Origin: Salinibacillus xinjiangensis
Lineage (GTDB): Bacteria; Bacillota; Bacilli; Bacillales; Alkalibacillaceae
Length of the DNA stretch: 64,000 bases
Direction of reading: 5' to 3'
NCBI RefSeq assembly: GCF_009649735.1
Contig: NZ_WJNH01000002.1
Location: 1-64,000, forward strand
How positions within the stretch are numbered: position 1 is the stretch's first letter; the number at the start of each line of letters is the position of its first letter. The position numbers were made by a program, and so were the translations under genes. The notes below the pieces were generated by a model, which was given only the letters and a program-made list of their open reading frames with translations, made no database searches and had not been told where the DNA came from. Of the stretch, positions 43,463 through 53,365 are shown piece after piece.

Positions 43463-45916
43463 TTAGTTTTCTTCATCCTTTGTAAATGGTTTTACATATT
43501 GCGGTTTCTTCCAGACTCTATTGACATCGCCGGTTAAATCCGTATCTACTACAAAGGAGCCATTGCTATAACGATCATGCTTCTTCAGTTCTAATGGATA
43601 GAGTTCATGAATTTCTCCATCATTTGTCTGATATTGAATAAAGTCGTGCTCATTTACCATAATTAAGCCTGCAACACGATGAGGCTTAGCCTTTAATTCC
43701 TTCAGCATAACCTGACCTCTTTTAGCACGGGAGGATTGTTCAAACTGAGACAATGCCATCCGTTTACATGCTCCTCTTTGAGTTAACAATACAACAGATG
43801 GTGATGATAATTCGTCAAAAACCTCACCACTTACGACATATTCATCCTCTTTGAGCTGAATAGCCTTCACACCCGCTGCACGCTGGCCTACCGTATTTAC
43901 TTCTGACTCGTGATACCATAATCCATAGCCTTTATTAGACGCGACAAATAAGTCGTAGCTTCCATTGGTCTGGTGAACACTTACTACTTCGTCATCTTTT
44001 TTCACATTGATTGCTACAAGTGGTTTCGAACGACGTTGGGCATAGTATTGCTTTAATTCCGTTTTCTTCACCATCCCATTTTTCGTAAAAAACACAAGGT
44101 ATTGATCCTCTTCAAACTCCCTTACCGGAATCGCCTTTATAATTTGCTCATCCTTATTAACAGGAACTAAGTTGGCTACATGCTGCCCAAGGTCCTTCCA
44201 CCTAATATCTGGAAGTTCATGAACGTGAATATATAAATAATTTCCCTTATTTGTGAAAAGCAAAAGTTTATCTGTTGTATTAACCTCTTGCAGTGTTATG
44301 AGGTGATCCCCTTCTTTTACAGTCAAATCACTCTCATTTGAAGCGGCATATGATCTTAAACTTGTCCGTTTCACATACCCGTCCTTCGTTACGGAAACGA
44401 GGACATCCTCGCTTGCTACCATAACTTCAAGGTTAATTTTTAATTCTTCAATTTTATCCTCAATTTTTGTTAATCGCTCAGATTTATATTGTTTTTGAGT
44501 CGCTTTCAAGTCCTTTTTAATGACGTTTAAAAGCTTCTTTTCGCTGTTTAATATCGTCTCTAGTTCTGAGATTTGCTTTTGCAATTCTTCAGCTTCTTTT
44601 CGTAAATCAGTAACGTCGGTATTGGTTAAACGATATAGCTGCAACGTAACAATTGCTTCAGATTGCTTTTCAGTGAAATCATATTGCTCCATTAAGCGCC
44701 GTTTGGCATCCTGTTTATCATTGGAAGAGCGAATGGTTGCAATCACATCATCCAAAATAGAAATGGCTTTAATTAAGCCCTCAACAATATGGGCTCTATC
44801 CTTGGCCTTCTTTAGCTCATATTGGGACTGACGTGTGACAACCTCGCGCTGATGCTTAATATAGGCATCGATAATGGTAGGTAAACTCATCAGCTGTGGA
44901 GTCTTATTGTGAATAGCTACCATATTAAAATTATATGTAATTTGTAAATCGGTATTTTTATATAAATAATTTAAGATTCCTTCACTATCGGCATCCTTTT
45001 TTAATTCGATGGCAATACGCAATCCCGTACGATCCGTTTCATCACGTACTTCAACAATTCCCTCCACTTTACGATCCAATCGGTTTTCATCAAACTTTTT
45101 CACAAGATTGGCTTTATTAACCTCATAGGGTAGCTCTGTTATCACGATTTGCTCTCTACCATTACGCAGCTTCTCGATTTCTGCCTTTCCACGTAACACA
45201 ACTTTACCTTTTCCAGTCTTATAGGCCTTCTTAATGCCCTCAACCCCTTGGATAATACCCCCTGTAGGGAAATCTGGGCCTTTTAAAACCGTCATGAGCT
45301 GATCAACATCAGCATCTGGTTGGTCAATTTTCATAATCACTGCGTTGATGACTTCATTTAGGTTGTGCGGCGGAATATCTGTTGCATATCCAGCTGAAAT
45401 CCCTGTTGAACCATTTACCAATAGGTTTGGAAACTTAGCCGGTAACACTAATGGCTCGTTTTCGGTATCATCAAAGTTCGGAATAAAATCTACCGTTTCT
45501 TTCTCAATATCACGAAGAAGCTGAGAAGCGATACTTGATAGTCTCGCTTCTGTATAACGCATAGCAGCAGGTGGGTCCCCATCAATACTCCCATTATTTC
45601 CGTGCATCTCTACTAAACCATTACGTACCTTCCACGTTTGACTCATTCGAACTAGCGCATCATATACGGAAGAGTCACCATGGGGATGATAGTTTCCGAT
45701 CACGGTACCTACCGTTTTCGCCGACTTACGAAAAGGCTTGTCATGTGTATTTTTCTCATGGTACATCGCATATAAAATACGACGTTGAACAGGCTTTAAA
45801 CCGTCCCGAGCGTCAGGTAATGCACGCTCCTGTATAATATATTTACTATATCTTCCAAATCGATCTCCAATAACCTCTTCAAAGGGAAGATCTAAGTATT
45901 TCGCCTGGTCTGTCAA
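43463..45916 (-). CDS. parC: DNA topoisomerase IV subunit A
   Basis: An 817-aa type IIA topoisomerase A subunit. The catalytic Tyr is in PAAMRYTEARLS (about residue 120). The quinolone-determining region includes HPHGDSSVYDALVRMSQ. A C-terminal beta-pinwheel begins near residue 500. It decatenates replicated chromosomes with ParE. It follows parE after a 56-bp gap, and the pair matches the B. subtilis parEC operon. Confidence 0.95.
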   Translation of the reverse strand: MTDQAKYLDLPFEEVIGDRFGRYSKYIIQERALPDARDGLKPVQRRILYAMYHEKNTHDKPFRKSAKTVGTVIGNYHPHGDSSVYDALVRMSQTWKVRNGLVEMHGNNGSIDGDPPAAMRYTEARLSSIASQLLRDIEKETVDFIPNFDDTENEPLVLPAKFPNLLVNGSTGISAGYATDIPPHNLNEVINAVIMKIDQPDADVDQLMTVLKGPDFPTGGIIQGVEGIKKAYKTGKGKVVLRGKAEIEKLRNGREQIVITELPYEVNKANLVKKFDENRLDRKVEGIVEVRDETDRTGLRIAIELKKDADSEGILNYLYKNTDLQITYNFNMVAIHNKTPQLMSLPTIIDAYIKHQREVVTRQSQYELKKAKDRAHIVEGLIKAISILDDVIATIRSSNDKQDAKRRLMEQYDFTEKQSEAIVTLQLYRLTNTDVTDLRKEAEELQKQISELETILNSEKKLLNVIKKDLKATQKQYKSERLTKIEDKIEELKINLEVMVASEDVLVSVTKDGYVKRTSLRSYAASNESDLTVKEGDHLITLQEVNTTDKLLLFTNKGNYLYIHVHELPDIRWKDLGQHVANLVPVNKDEQIIKAIPVREFEEDQYLVFFTKNGMVKKTELKQYYAQRRSKPLVAINVKKDDEVVSVHQTNGSYDLFVASNKGYGLWYHESEVNTVGQRAAGVKAIQLKEDEYVVSGEVFDELSSPSVVLLTQRGACKRMALSQFEQSSRAKRGQVMLKELKAKPHRVAGLIMVNEHDFIQYQTNDGEIHELYPLELKKHDRYSNGSFVVDTDLTGDVNRVWKKPQYVKPFTKDEEN

Positions 45917-45972
45917 TGGTTTTCCTCCTCTAAGAAATTCTAAAACTAGATTAAGCTCTAGCGCATATGTTG

Positions 45973-47925
45973 TTAATTATGAAGTTTATCGTTTTCTAAA
46001 ATGTTATCTTCGTCGTCTAATGTGAAGGCTACATGGGATTCAATCCATTTTCTCCGAGGCTCAACCTTATCTCCCATTAAAGTAGTAATACGTCTCTCGG
46101 CCCGAGCTAAATCCTCAATCGTAACACGAATTAACGTTCGTGTTTCTGGATTCATCGTAGTCTCCCAAAGTTGGTCAGCATTCATCTCACCAAGACCTTT
46201 GTAACGCTGAATGCTATAACCATTTTTAAATTTAGACAAAATCTTTTTCAGCTCGTCCTCTTCCCAAGCATACTCCACTTGTTCCTTTTTTCCTTTTCCT
46301 TTAGACACTTTATAAAGGGGTGGAAGAGCAATATAAACTTTTCCAGCCTCAATCAATGGACGCATGTAACGATAGAAAAAGGTTAACAACAATACTTGGA
46401 TATGGGCTCCATCCGTATCCGCATCAGTCATGATAATAATTTTATCATACCGAATATCATCAAGATTGAATTCTGGGCCAACATCGGCACCAATTGTATG
46501 AATAATAGTAGAAATTTCCTCATTTTTAAAGATATCGGCTATTTTCGCCTTCTCGGTGTTAATTACCTTGCCCCGAAGTGGTAATACAGCTTGGAATTTT
46601 CGATCTCGCCCCTGTTTTGCTGATCCACCTGCAGAATCACCCTCGACAAGGTATAGTTCATTTCGTTCAGGATTTTTGGATTGTGCTGGTGTCAACTTAC
46701 CACTAAGTAAAGCATCACGCTTCTTTCGCTTCTTCCCATTACGGGCTTCCTCCCGCGCCTTACGAGCCGCTTCTCTGGCATCACGGGCGCGAATGGTCTT
46801 TTTAATCAGCATTGTTGCTGTTTCTGGATTTTCTTCTAGGAAAAAGGACAGATGCTCAGAAATGACAGAATCGACAGCTGAGCGTGCTTCTGAGGTTCCT
46901 AGCTTACTTTTCGTTTGACCTTCAAACTGTAACAGCTCTTCTGGAATTCGGACAGAAACAATAGCGGTAAAGCCCTCACGTATGTCACTGCCTTCAAGGT
47001 TTTTATCCTTATCCTTTAGTAAGTTATTTTTTCGTGCGTGATCGTTAATGCTTCGTGTTAGTGCTGTGCGTGCACCCGATTCATGGGTACCACCGTCCTT
47101 AGTTCGGACATTATTAACAAAAGACAGCATACTTTCTGAATAACCGTCGTTAAACTGAAAGGCAAAGTCCACTTCGATTCCATTGTTCTCCCCATCAAAG
47201 GCGACAACAGGGTGTAAGGTGTCCTTTTCCTCATTTAGGTAGGCGACAAAGGACTGTAGACCGTCTGGGTATTGATAGGTTTCGGAAAGTTCCTGAATCT
47301 CATCGACTAGCTCAATTTTAAGTCCCTTTAACAAGAAAGCCGCTTCTCTTAAACGTTCAGAAAGAATTTCAAATTGAAACGTTGTGGTTGAAAAGATGCT
47401 TGTATCAGGCTTGAAACGAATCATCGTTCCTGTTTTGCGGGTTTTCCCCTTTTCTTCTAAGGTTGTAACTGGATTACCACCATTCTCAAAGCGTTGATGA
47501 TAAATGGTCTTATCCCGATAGATTGTAACCTCTAACCACTCTGATAAAGCATTCACAACAGAAGCACCTACACCGTGAAGACCTCCACTTGTTTTATATC
47601 CACCTTGGCCAAATTTACCGCCAGCATGAAGCACGGTAAGGATAACCTCTGGAGTCGGCTTACCTAATTTGTGCATTCCAGTCGGCATTCCTCGTCCTTG
47701 GTCGAGGATGGAAACACTTCCATCATTGTGAACAGTTACTTTTATTTCATTTCCAAATCCAGCAAGTGCCTCGTCTACAGCATTATCGACAACTTCAAAC
47801 ACGAGGTGATGTAGTCCCCGGTGGTCTGTACTTCCTATGTACATACCTGGTCTTTTTCTAACGGCTTCTAAGCCCTCTAACACTTGTATGGAATCATCAT
47901 TATAGGACGACTGTTGACTCTTCAA
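45973..47925 (-). CDS. parE: DNA topoisomerase IV subunit B
   Basis: A 650-aa GHKL ATPase subunit with EVVDNAVDEALAGFG, the ATP lid GLHGVGASVVNALS, and the Toprim domain LVEGDSAGGSAKQGRDRKFQ plus MTDADTDGAHI. I prefer TTG 47925 (AAAGGGG 8 nt upstream), giving MKSQQSSYNDDSIQVLEGL. An ATG eight codons earlier (47949) is a weaker alternative. The promoter upstream carries a LexA-type box. Confidence 0.94.
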   Translation of the reverse strand: MKSQQSSYNDDSIQVLEGLEAVRKRPGMYIGSTDHRGLHHLVFEVVDNAVDEALAGFGNEIKVTVHNDGSVSILDQGRGMPTGMHKLGKPTPEVILTVLHAGGKFGQGGYKTSGGLHGVGASVVNALSEWLEVTIYRDKTIYHQRFENGGNPVTTLEEKGKTRKTGTMIRFKPDTSIFSTTTFQFEILSERLREAAFLLKGLKIELVDEIQELSETYQYPDGLQSFVAYLNEEKDTLHPVVAFDGENNGIEVDFAFQFNDGYSESMLSFVNNVRTKDGGTHESGARTALTRSINDHARKNNLLKDKDKNLEGSDIREGFTAIVSVRIPEELLQFEGQTKSKLGTSEARSAVDSVISEHLSFFLEENPETATMLIKKTIRARDAREAARKAREEARNGKKRKKRDALLSGKLTPAQSKNPERNELYLVEGDSAGGSAKQGRDRKFQAVLPLRGKVINTEKAKIADIFKNEEISTIIHTIGADVGPEFNLDDIRYDKIIIMTDADTDGAHIQVLLLTFFYRYMRPLIEAGKVYIALPPLYKVSKGKGKKEQVEYAWEEDELKKILSKFKNGYSIQRYKGLGEMNADQLWETTMNPETRTLIRVTIEDLARAERRITTLMGDKVEPRRKWIESHVAFTLDDEDNILENDKLHN

Positions 47926-48023
47926 TGTTTGTTCCCCTTTCAACTCCATAGATACACCTACGTTTAATTATGGTGATCTACTTCATTCCCTATTCTATCA
48001 TGTTCTCTAATCTGTTTGTATTT

Positions 48024-48051
48024 ATTATAGAACAATTGTTCTTCTTTGCAA
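48024..48051 (-). promoter_or_regulatory. parE promoter with embedded LexA (DinR) box
   Basis: On the minus strand TTGCAA (48051-48046), a 16-nt spacer, and TATAAT (48029-48024). The spacer region holds the perfect palindrome AGAACAATTGTTCT (48029-48042), a GAAC-N4-GTTC LexA core. A repressor there would block the promoter, implying SOS control of topoisomerase IV. Confidence 0.8.
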
Positions 48052-48126
48052 CTAGAACCTTTTACATACTCTTTTCATTTTAGCGTTTTTTTTTATGTAC
48101 GCAAATAACCTTTTTCAACAAAAAAC

Positions 48127-48156
48127 AAAAAATCCCTGCCATAACAGGGATTTTTC
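48127..48156 (-). terminator. Terminator after the CoA-binding protein gene
   Basis: AAAATCCCTG and CAGGGATTTT pair around CCATAA, with T-rich sequence continuing on the minus strand. Confidence 0.8.
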
Positions 48157-48171
48157 TCGCTCACCAAGCAT

Positions 48172-48585
48172 TTACTTTCCGATTGTAACAGAATGTGCGA
48201 CTTTAATACAAATATCCATTAATACTGTAAAATCGTGCTCTTTTAAGTATTTATAAGCCTCTTCATTTTCAACACCTTGCTGTGCCCAGAAAATCTTGGC
48301 GTCGGTATTTACAGCTTCTTTAGCTATTTGAGGTAGAAATTCAGAGCGACGGAAAACATTAATAATATCAAATGGCACATCAACTTCCGCTAAAGATGGA
48401 TAGGCTTTTTCGCCAAGTACCTCTTTAACAGCTGGGTTTACAGGGATAATGCGATAGCCTGCTTCCTGCATTACCTTTGATACTTGATAGGATGTACGTT
48501 CTGGATTGTTTGATAAGCCCACCACTGCAATTGTTTTAGCATCTTCTAAGATTTGCTTAATTTCTTCATTATTGGGATTTTGCAT
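48172..48585 (-). CDS. CoA-binding domain protein (YneT-like)
   Basis: A 137-aa Rossmann-type CoA-binding protein. It shows TIAVVGLSNNPERTSYQVSK near the N-terminus and NVFRRSEFLPQIAKEAV, followed by KIFWAQQGVENEEAYKYL. ATG 48585 has AAAGGATGA upstream; the frame extends three codons. It is homologous to B. subtilis YneT, encoded near parE in that genome too. The physiological role is unknown. Confidence 0.87.
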   Translation of the reverse strand: MQNPNNEEIKQILEDAKTIAVVGLSNNPERTSYQVSKVMQEAGYRIIPVNPAVKEVLGEKAYPSLAEVDVPFDIINVFRRSEFLPQIAKEAVNTDAKIFWAQQGVENEEAYKYLKEHDFTVLMDICIKVAHSVTIGK

Positions 48586-48860
48586 GATAGTCATCCTTTC
48601 ATCTTTTCCTCTATCATATTAAAAAAATACGTATAATGAAAGAGAAGACAGTAAATTCTGGAATTTTTCACTCTTTTACTTTTCATAAAAAAATTGAGCT
48701 TTTTATCTTTTTTAGTAAAAAATCCTCAGAATTTGTCACTATTCATGATAGAATATACATTGATTGCTCATTTCGTTATGATTTTATCCTTAAAGGTCAA
48801 TAATGTAAATGTTATGGATAGCAATGACCGGTTAGTAAAAGCAAGGGAGTAAATTAGAAG

Positions 48861-49442
48861 ATGGAATTTGTTATTTTTGCACTTATAGCCTATATTCTTG
48901 GATCGATACCCTCAGCGTTAATCGTTGGAAAAATAGGGTTTAATATTGATATTCGCGAGCATGGAAGTGGAAATTTAGGTGGGACAAATACATTTAGAGT
49001 ACTAGGTGTTAAAGCTGGTTTAATTGTAACCATTGCTGATATTTTAAAAGGTACCTTAGGGGCAGCTCTACCTATGCTATTTGATGCGAGCGTGAACCCT
49101 TTAGTAATTGGTTTATTCGCAGTTGTAGGTCATACATATCCTATTTTTGCGAAATTTAAGGGTGGTAAAGCTGTAGCTACTTCAGGTGGAGTCATTCTAG
49201 CTATTAGTCCTATTCTTTTCACAGCAATGATTCTAACATTTTTAATTGTCCTAAAAATTTCTAAATACGTTTCCCTGTCCTCCATGGTTACGGGTATTGT
49301 GGCTGTAATTATCTCTGCCTTTATGCAAAATGTTGGGTTAATTATCGTTACATCTGTACTCACCCTTTTTGTCATTTATAGACATTTGGCAAATATAAAA
49401 AGGATTATGAACAAAACAGAGCCTAAAATTAAATGGATGTAA
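48861..49442 (+). CDS. plsY: Acyl-phosphate:glycerol-3-phosphate acyltransferase
   Basis: A 193-aa membrane protein with five hydrophobic segments. The three PlsY active-site motifs are visible: [29 protein letters not shown] and [18 protein letters not shown]. It uses acyl-phosphate to make lysophosphatidic acid, the first membrane phospholipid step. It is divergent from yneT, matching the B. subtilis yneS region. Confidence 0.95.
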   Translation: MEFVIFALIAYILGSIPSALIVGKIGFNIDIREHGSGNLGGTNTFRVLGVKAGLIVTIADILKGTLGAALPMLFDASVNPLVIGLFAVVGHTYPIFAKFKGGKAVATSGGVILAISPILFTAMILTFLIVLKISKYVSLSSMVTGIVAVIISAFMQNVGLIIVTSVLTLFVIYRHLANIKRIMNKTEPKIKWM

Positions 49443-49520
49443 CACTTACAACACCTAGATCTTTTTTTGGTGTTGTTTTTTTACATTGACAAATAATACA
49501 GATGGAAAGGAGTGTTTTTA

Positions 49521-50693
49521 ATGAAAAAATGGACCGTACCATTTATCCTTTTCTTTCTCTTTGGAGGGACTGTTATTGGTTATATTGTATCCACCCAGGA
49601 AGAAGCAAATGGACAAACAGAATATACCATACACAACCACAGCACTCTCCAGGATAGTAAAATTTCAAACAAAACATTTAAAACGGAAATTACCCTTGGT
49701 GCAATAGGAGATATTCTAATTCATGACTCGGTCTATCGAGATGCCAGAACATCGGACGGCTATGACTTCAAAGATATGTTTACCGAGGTAAAGGATTCAA
49801 TGCTAAAGCAAGACCTGATGTTTGCCAACCAGGAAACCATTATTGGAGGAACAGATTTAGGGTTATCATCCTATCCGCAGTTTAACTCACCCTATGACGT
49901 AGCGGATGCTCTGAAGGAGTCTGGTGTAGATATAGTATCCATGGCAAATAATCATACCTTAGATGTCGGAGAAGAAGGCATTTTAAATGCAACAGACTAT
50001 TATAAGAAAATAGGTATGCCATATGTGGGAGCATATCGTAGCAAGAAGGACCAGCAAAAGCCACGTATTTTAAAGGCTGAGGGCATTTCGGTCGGCTTTC
50101 TTGCTTATACGTACGGTACGAACGGATTGATAAGACCAGAAAATAAACCCTATCTCGTCCAATATATTGACGACAATACGATAATAGAGGATATCAAGGA
50201 TTTAAAGCCTCAAGTTGACTTTGTTGTCGTCAGTCTTCATTTTGGATTAGAAAATCAACGTCTAGCTAACGATGTACAAAAGCTGTTAGCTGATGAGGTT
50301 AGTAAGGCAGGAGCAGATATCATTATTGGACATCATCCGCACGTCCTGCAGCCTGTTAATTGGATTACACAAGAAAATGGCCATAAAACACTTGTGGTAT
50401 ACTCTCTTGGGAACTTTCTCTCAGGTCAAGCAAAGCTTTATCAGAGAATTGGTGGAGTGATGCAAGTGCAATTGAGCAAAACAATTGATGAAAATAACAA
50501 ATCACATTATAATCTTTCTAATGTAAAGGTTATGCCAACCTTTAATTATCGACCAGATTATCAAAATTATAAAATTGTACCACTTTATAAAGCAAATCAA
50601 TATGGGCTCTCGGATGCCAAATCACTGTATGATGAAATTAGTGACCATATGAAGACCTATACTGATGATATTAAAACCGTTCCTAATTTATAA
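49521..50693 (+). CDS. CapA-family protein (poly-gamma-glutamate synthesis/metallophosphatase-like)
   Basis: A 390-aa protein with an N-terminal membrane anchor (WTVPFILFFLFGGTVIGYIV) and an extracellular PGA_cap domain. Domain motifs: LGAIGDILIHDSVY, FANQETIIGG, SMANNHTLDVGEEGI, LHFGLENQ, IIGHHPHVLQPV, VYSLGNFLSGQ. These resemble calcineurin-like metal-binding motifs. ATG 49521 follows AAAGGAGTG; an in-frame GTG three codons earlier lies within that site. No capB/capC genes are nearby, so a wall- or polymer-modifying role other than PGA synthesis is possible. Confidence 0.85.
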   Translation: MKKWTVPFILFFLFGGTVIGYIVSTQEEANGQTEYTIHNHSTLQDSKISNKTFKTEITLGAIGDILIHDSVYRDARTSDGYDFKDMFTEVKDSMLKQDLMFANQETIIGGTDLGLSSYPQFNSPYDVADALKESGVDIVSMANNHTLDVGEEGILNATDYYKKIGMPYVGAYRSKKDQQKPRILKAEGISVGFLAYTYGTNGLIRPENKPYLVQYIDDNTIIEDIKDLKPQVDFVVVSLHFGLENQRLANDVQKLLADEVSKAGADIIIGHHPHVLQPVNWITQENGHKTLVVYSLGNFLSGQAKLYQRIGGVMQVQLSKTIDENNKSHYNLSNVKVMPTFNYRPDYQNYKIVPLYKANQYGLSDAKSLYDEISDHMKTYTDDIKTVPNL

Positions 50694-50703
50694 GGTTTAT
50701 AAA

Positions 50704-50733
50704 TTGAAGCTATTATAAAAAATCGTGTATAAT
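50704..50733 (+). promoter_or_regulatory. Promoter of folE2
   Basis: TTGAAG (50704-50709), an 18-nt spacer, and TATAAT (50728-50733). The spacer has AAATCGT, one half of a Zur-like site, but no matching second half. Confidence 0.5.
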
Positions 50734-50790
50734 TTCAGTAAGTGATTGTATTTATTTAGGTACTAGTAGGGGCTGAAAGGAGTCTTTAAA

Positions 50791-51720
50791 ATGTTTGAAG
50801 CAAAAGAACAGAAGAAAAAGCTTCCCAATAAACAAGAACGTCATAAATTATTTGGTTCTGTACCCCCAGGACCCAAATCAAAACCAGTAGAAAAAGATAA
50901 GATGCCAGATCTTCAAAATACAAAAAAGGATTTTCTATTTACTTTAGATGCGGTAGGAATCCAGAACGTGAAGCATCCTGTCGTTATTAATAGCAAGCTA
51001 AAGCCATATAATCAAACAACAATTGGAACCTTTAGCTTCTCATCCAGCATTCATCAAGAAAGTAAAGGGACTAACATGAGCCGGTTTACTGAGCAATTAA
51101 ACCGCTACTATGAGAATGGCTTTATCCTTGATTTTGACACTATGAAGAGCTTTACAAAGGAATTGGCGGGTCGCTTAAAACAAAATGATGCTTATTTGGA
51201 GGTTTCTTTCCCATGGTTCTTTGAACGAAAAGGGCCAGAATCACAGCTTGCTGGAATGAATCACGCGAATGCAAAGGTGAAGGTTTCCTACCACGTAGAT
51301 ACGGGCTTTGATGTTGAAGTTTCCTTAGAAGCAACGATTACAACCCTTTGCCCTTGTTCAAAGGAAATTAGTGAGTATAGCGCCCATAACCAGCGCGGGA
51401 ATGTAAGTATGACCGCTACGTTAACAGATGATTTTGATGAAGATACCTCAGACTGGAAAGAAGTTCTACTTGAAGCAGCTGAAACTAATGCAAGTGCGCG
51501 AATACACCCTGTCTTAAAGCGACCAGATGAAAAAATGGTTACTGAAACAGCTTACGAAAATCCACGTTTTGTGGAGGATATGGTGCGTCTTGTCGCTGCT
51601 GATTTATATGAACTACCTTTCGTGCAAAAATTTGAAGTATCATGCGTGAATGAAGAATCTATACACTTACACGATGCGATGGCAACGATACGTTATGATA
51701 AGTCAAATGAAGAAGATTAA
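50791..51720 (+). CDS. folE2: GTP cyclohydrolase FolE2 (type IB)
   Basis: A 309-aa FolE2/MptA-family enzyme making 7,8-dihydroneopterin triphosphate for folate or queuosine synthesis. The metal/catalytic Cys lies in TTLCPCSKEISEYSAHNQRG (near residue 190), with an earlier conserved Glu in SFPWFFERKGPES. FolE2 uses several metals and often backs up zinc-dependent FolE under zinc limitation. Only a half Zur-like site is visible upstream. YidD follows 21 bp later. Confidence 0.93.
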   Translation: MFEAKEQKKKLPNKQERHKLFGSVPPGPKSKPVEKDKMPDLQNTKKDFLFTLDAVGIQNVKHPVVINSKLKPYNQTTIGTFSFSSSIHQESKGTNMSRFTEQLNRYYENGFILDFDTMKSFTKELAGRLKQNDAYLEVSFPWFFERKGPESQLAGMNHANAKVKVSYHVDTGFDVEVSLEATITTLCPCSKEISEYSAHNQRGNVSMTATLTDDFDEDTSDWKEVLLEAAETNASARIHPVLKRPDEKMVTETAYENPRFVEDMVRLVAADLYELPFVQKFEVSCVNEESIHLHDAMATIRYDKSNEED

Positions 51721-51741
51721 GTTGATGTATAGAAGGTCTTT

Positions 51742-51984
51742 ATGATGAAACACATCTTTATTTATTTAATTAAGCTATATCGACAATATATTTCACCTAT
51801 AAAACCACCCTCCTGTCGTTTTCAGCCAACCTGTTCAGAGTATGGTTTAGAGGCATACAAACGATTCGGAGCAATTAAAGGGACTTACTTAACGGTGAAA
51901 AGAGTTCTAAAGTGTCAGCCACTACACCCTGGTGGCTTTGACCCTGTACCAGAAAAGAAGAAATCTAAAGAAATCGAAAGCTAA
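51742..51984 (+). CDS. yidD: Membrane protein insertion efficiency factor YidD
   Basis: An 80-aa protein with the YidD core [38 protein letters not shown] (three conserved cysteines) and an amphipathic N-terminus. YidD proteins assist YidC-dependent membrane insertion at the inner leaflet. The start is ATG 51742 or the next ATG, after GAAGGTC. Here it follows folE2 rather than rnpA-yidC. Confidence 0.92.
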   Translation: MMKHIFIYLIKLYRQYISPIKPPSCRFQPTCSEYGLEAYKRFGAIKGTYLTVKRVLKCQPLHPGGFDPVPEKKKSKEIES

Positions 51985-52034
51985 AAAAGCTAAGTGTGAA
52001 CCGGCATTGCCCGAGCACACTTAGCTTTTTTTCT
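51983..52034. terminator. Bidirectional terminator between yidD and yneQ-like genes
   Basis: AAAAAAGCTAAGTGTG and CACACTTAGCTTTTTT form a 16-bp perfect stem between convergent genes. Confidence 0.9.
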
Positions 52035-52040
52035 TTCTTT

Positions 52041-52340
52041 TCAGATTCCAAAGCGATCCATTTGGTCAAATTGCTTCTCAGCTTTTAAAATCTCCTGTTG
52101 AAATTTCCCAAACAAATCAAAATGTGGATAACGCTCATCTCGATGTATCCATTCAGGCTTTAAACCGTATTTCTTTCCCCACTTTTCTAACTTTTTAACA
52201 TCAGAACATCCAACCTTCGTAACAGAGGTGCTATTTGGAAATCGATTATCCAGCCAGTAATGCGTAATGAATGCAATTTGGCCCTCTTTAACAGCCTTCT
52301 TCCAGCTGACTAATTCATTTCTTTTCACTCCAAAAGCCAA
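52041..52340 (-). CDS. YneQ-like protein of unknown function
   Basis: A 99-aa soluble protein beginning MAFGVKRNELVSWKKAVKEG and containing YWLDNRFPNSTSVTKVGC and WIHRDERYPHFDLFG. The genomic position next to the YneP-like thioesterase matches B. subtilis yneP-yneQ. The two genes abut exactly (52340/52341), implying coupled translation. No function can be assigned. Confidence 0.8.
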   Translation of the reverse strand: MAFGVKRNELVSWKKAVKEGQIAFITHYWLDNRFPNSTSVTKVGCSDVKKLEKWGKKYGLKPEWIHRDERYPHFDLFGKFQQEILKAEKQFDQMDRFGI

Positions 52341-52763
52341 TTATAAGTCACCCTTTGCTTGTATATAAGCTTGATGTAATTCAGGGAATTTTTTACGTGT
52401 GGAGACAGGTCTAAAGCTGTCTTTTTTCACACACACATGAGAGGTTGTCCCTGTGACAGCTGTTTTGCCCTCCCCATCTACAATTTCATAGGCATATACA
52501 ACCTTCAACCCATCATACTGATCAACCCAGGTTTTAATGACAACATCATCACCATAGCGAATTGGTGATTTAAACTGGAGATTGGCATCCACCACTGGAG
52601 ATACAATACCCTCTTTCTCCATTTCCGCATATTTAAAACCAAGTGCTTCAAGAAATTCAGTTCGACCAATTTCAAACCAAACGAGGTAATTCCCATGATA
52701 TACAACCCCCATTTGATCCGTTTCCTGGTATCTAACTTTAATATTTGCTTCCACAATTTTCAC
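52341..52763 (-). CDS. Acyl-CoA thioesterase, hotdog fold (YneP-like)
   Basis: A 140-aa single hotdog-domain protein with the 4-hydroxybenzoyl-CoA thioesterase-type active-site region VRYQETDQMGVVYHGNYLVWF (Asp catalytic). It hydrolyses acyl-CoA thioesters; the chain length is unknown. It is first in a two-gene unit with yneQ. Confidence 0.88.
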   Translation of the reverse strand: MKIVEANIKVRYQETDQMGVVYHGNYLVWFEIGRTEFLEALGFKYAEMEKEGIVSPVVDANLQFKSPIRYGDDVVIKTWVDQYDGLKVVYAYEIVDGEGKTAVTGTTSHVCVKKDSFRPVSTRKKFPELHQAYIQAKGDL

Positions 52764-52842
52764 GTCTTTTCCCCCTAATATATGTATAACGCTTGCGTCA
52801 ACTAATGGCTATTTTACCATATCCCTTTTTCCTTTGCTTAGT

Positions 52843-52878
52843 AGAAAACCTGCCAATGATGGCAGGTTTTCTACATCT
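52843..52878 (-). terminator. Terminator after tlp
   Basis: GAAAACCTGCCA and TGGCAGGTTTTC pair around ATGA, 3 nt from the tlp stop. Confidence 0.85.
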
Positions 52879-52880
52879 TC

Positions 52881-53111
52881 TTAATGCTGCTGATTGCGTG
52901 CTTCATCCTTTATCTCATTGCGCATCGCATCAAGAGACTCCCTACGACGTTCGTTTTTCGCTTCTATATCTGCACGATCATGCCCTGATGCGTATTGAGC
53001 CGTTTCTTCTGCTTCTTCCATATTTTCAATTGTGTTATGCACCATTTGTTGCAGCTTTTCAACGTTATCGGAGCGATCATCAGGTTTCGGTTGATTTTGT
53101 CTGTGGCTCAT
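52881..53111 (-). CDS. tlp: Small acid-soluble spore protein Tlp
   Basis: A 76-aa hydrophilic protein, [20 protein letters not shown], then [20 protein letters not shown]. This matches the Tlp family, made in the forespore and packed into the spore core. It lies 14 bp after sspN on the same strand, as in B. subtilis (sspN-tlp). Confidence 0.93.
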   Translation of the reverse strand: MSHRQNQPKPDDRSDNVEKLQQMVHNTIENMEEAEETAQYASGHDRADIEAKNERRRESLDAMRNEIKDEARNQQH

Positions 53112-53125
53112 TATGATACTCCCCC

Positions 53126-53269
53126 TTAATTTCCTTTAGGTTGAATCCATTGGGTTTGTTCCCGACCTTTTGTTTGATATTTACGTCCCTTATTACCATC
53201 GTAGCCCATACTCAATTTCCCATGCTTGTTAGGACGAAAGTGCTTAGTATCCTTTTTTGGGTTTCCCAT
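53126..53269 (-). CDS. sspN: Small acid-soluble spore protein N
   Basis: A 47-aa basic protein, [19 protein letters not shown], then [20 protein letters not shown]. Its length and N-terminus match SspN. The ATG at 53269 follows AAAGGAG. It is expected to be transcribed in the forespore with tlp; a possible SigG -10 (CATACTT on the minus strand near 53310) is weak evidence. Confidence 0.85.
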   Translation of the reverse strand: MGNPKKDTKHFRPNKHGKLSMGYDGNKGRKYQTKGREQTQWIQPKGN

Positions 53270-53365
53270 AAATAAAAACTCCTTTGGTGAAGTTTTGCAT
53301 CCTTATTTTTTGTTGTCATAAAAAAAGTATGTGCTAAAGAAAATGGAAGGTATAATAAGCAAAAG

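Noticed and set aside
50700-50760. Zur operator on folE2
   Set aside because: One AAATCGT half-site only; the second arm is missing.
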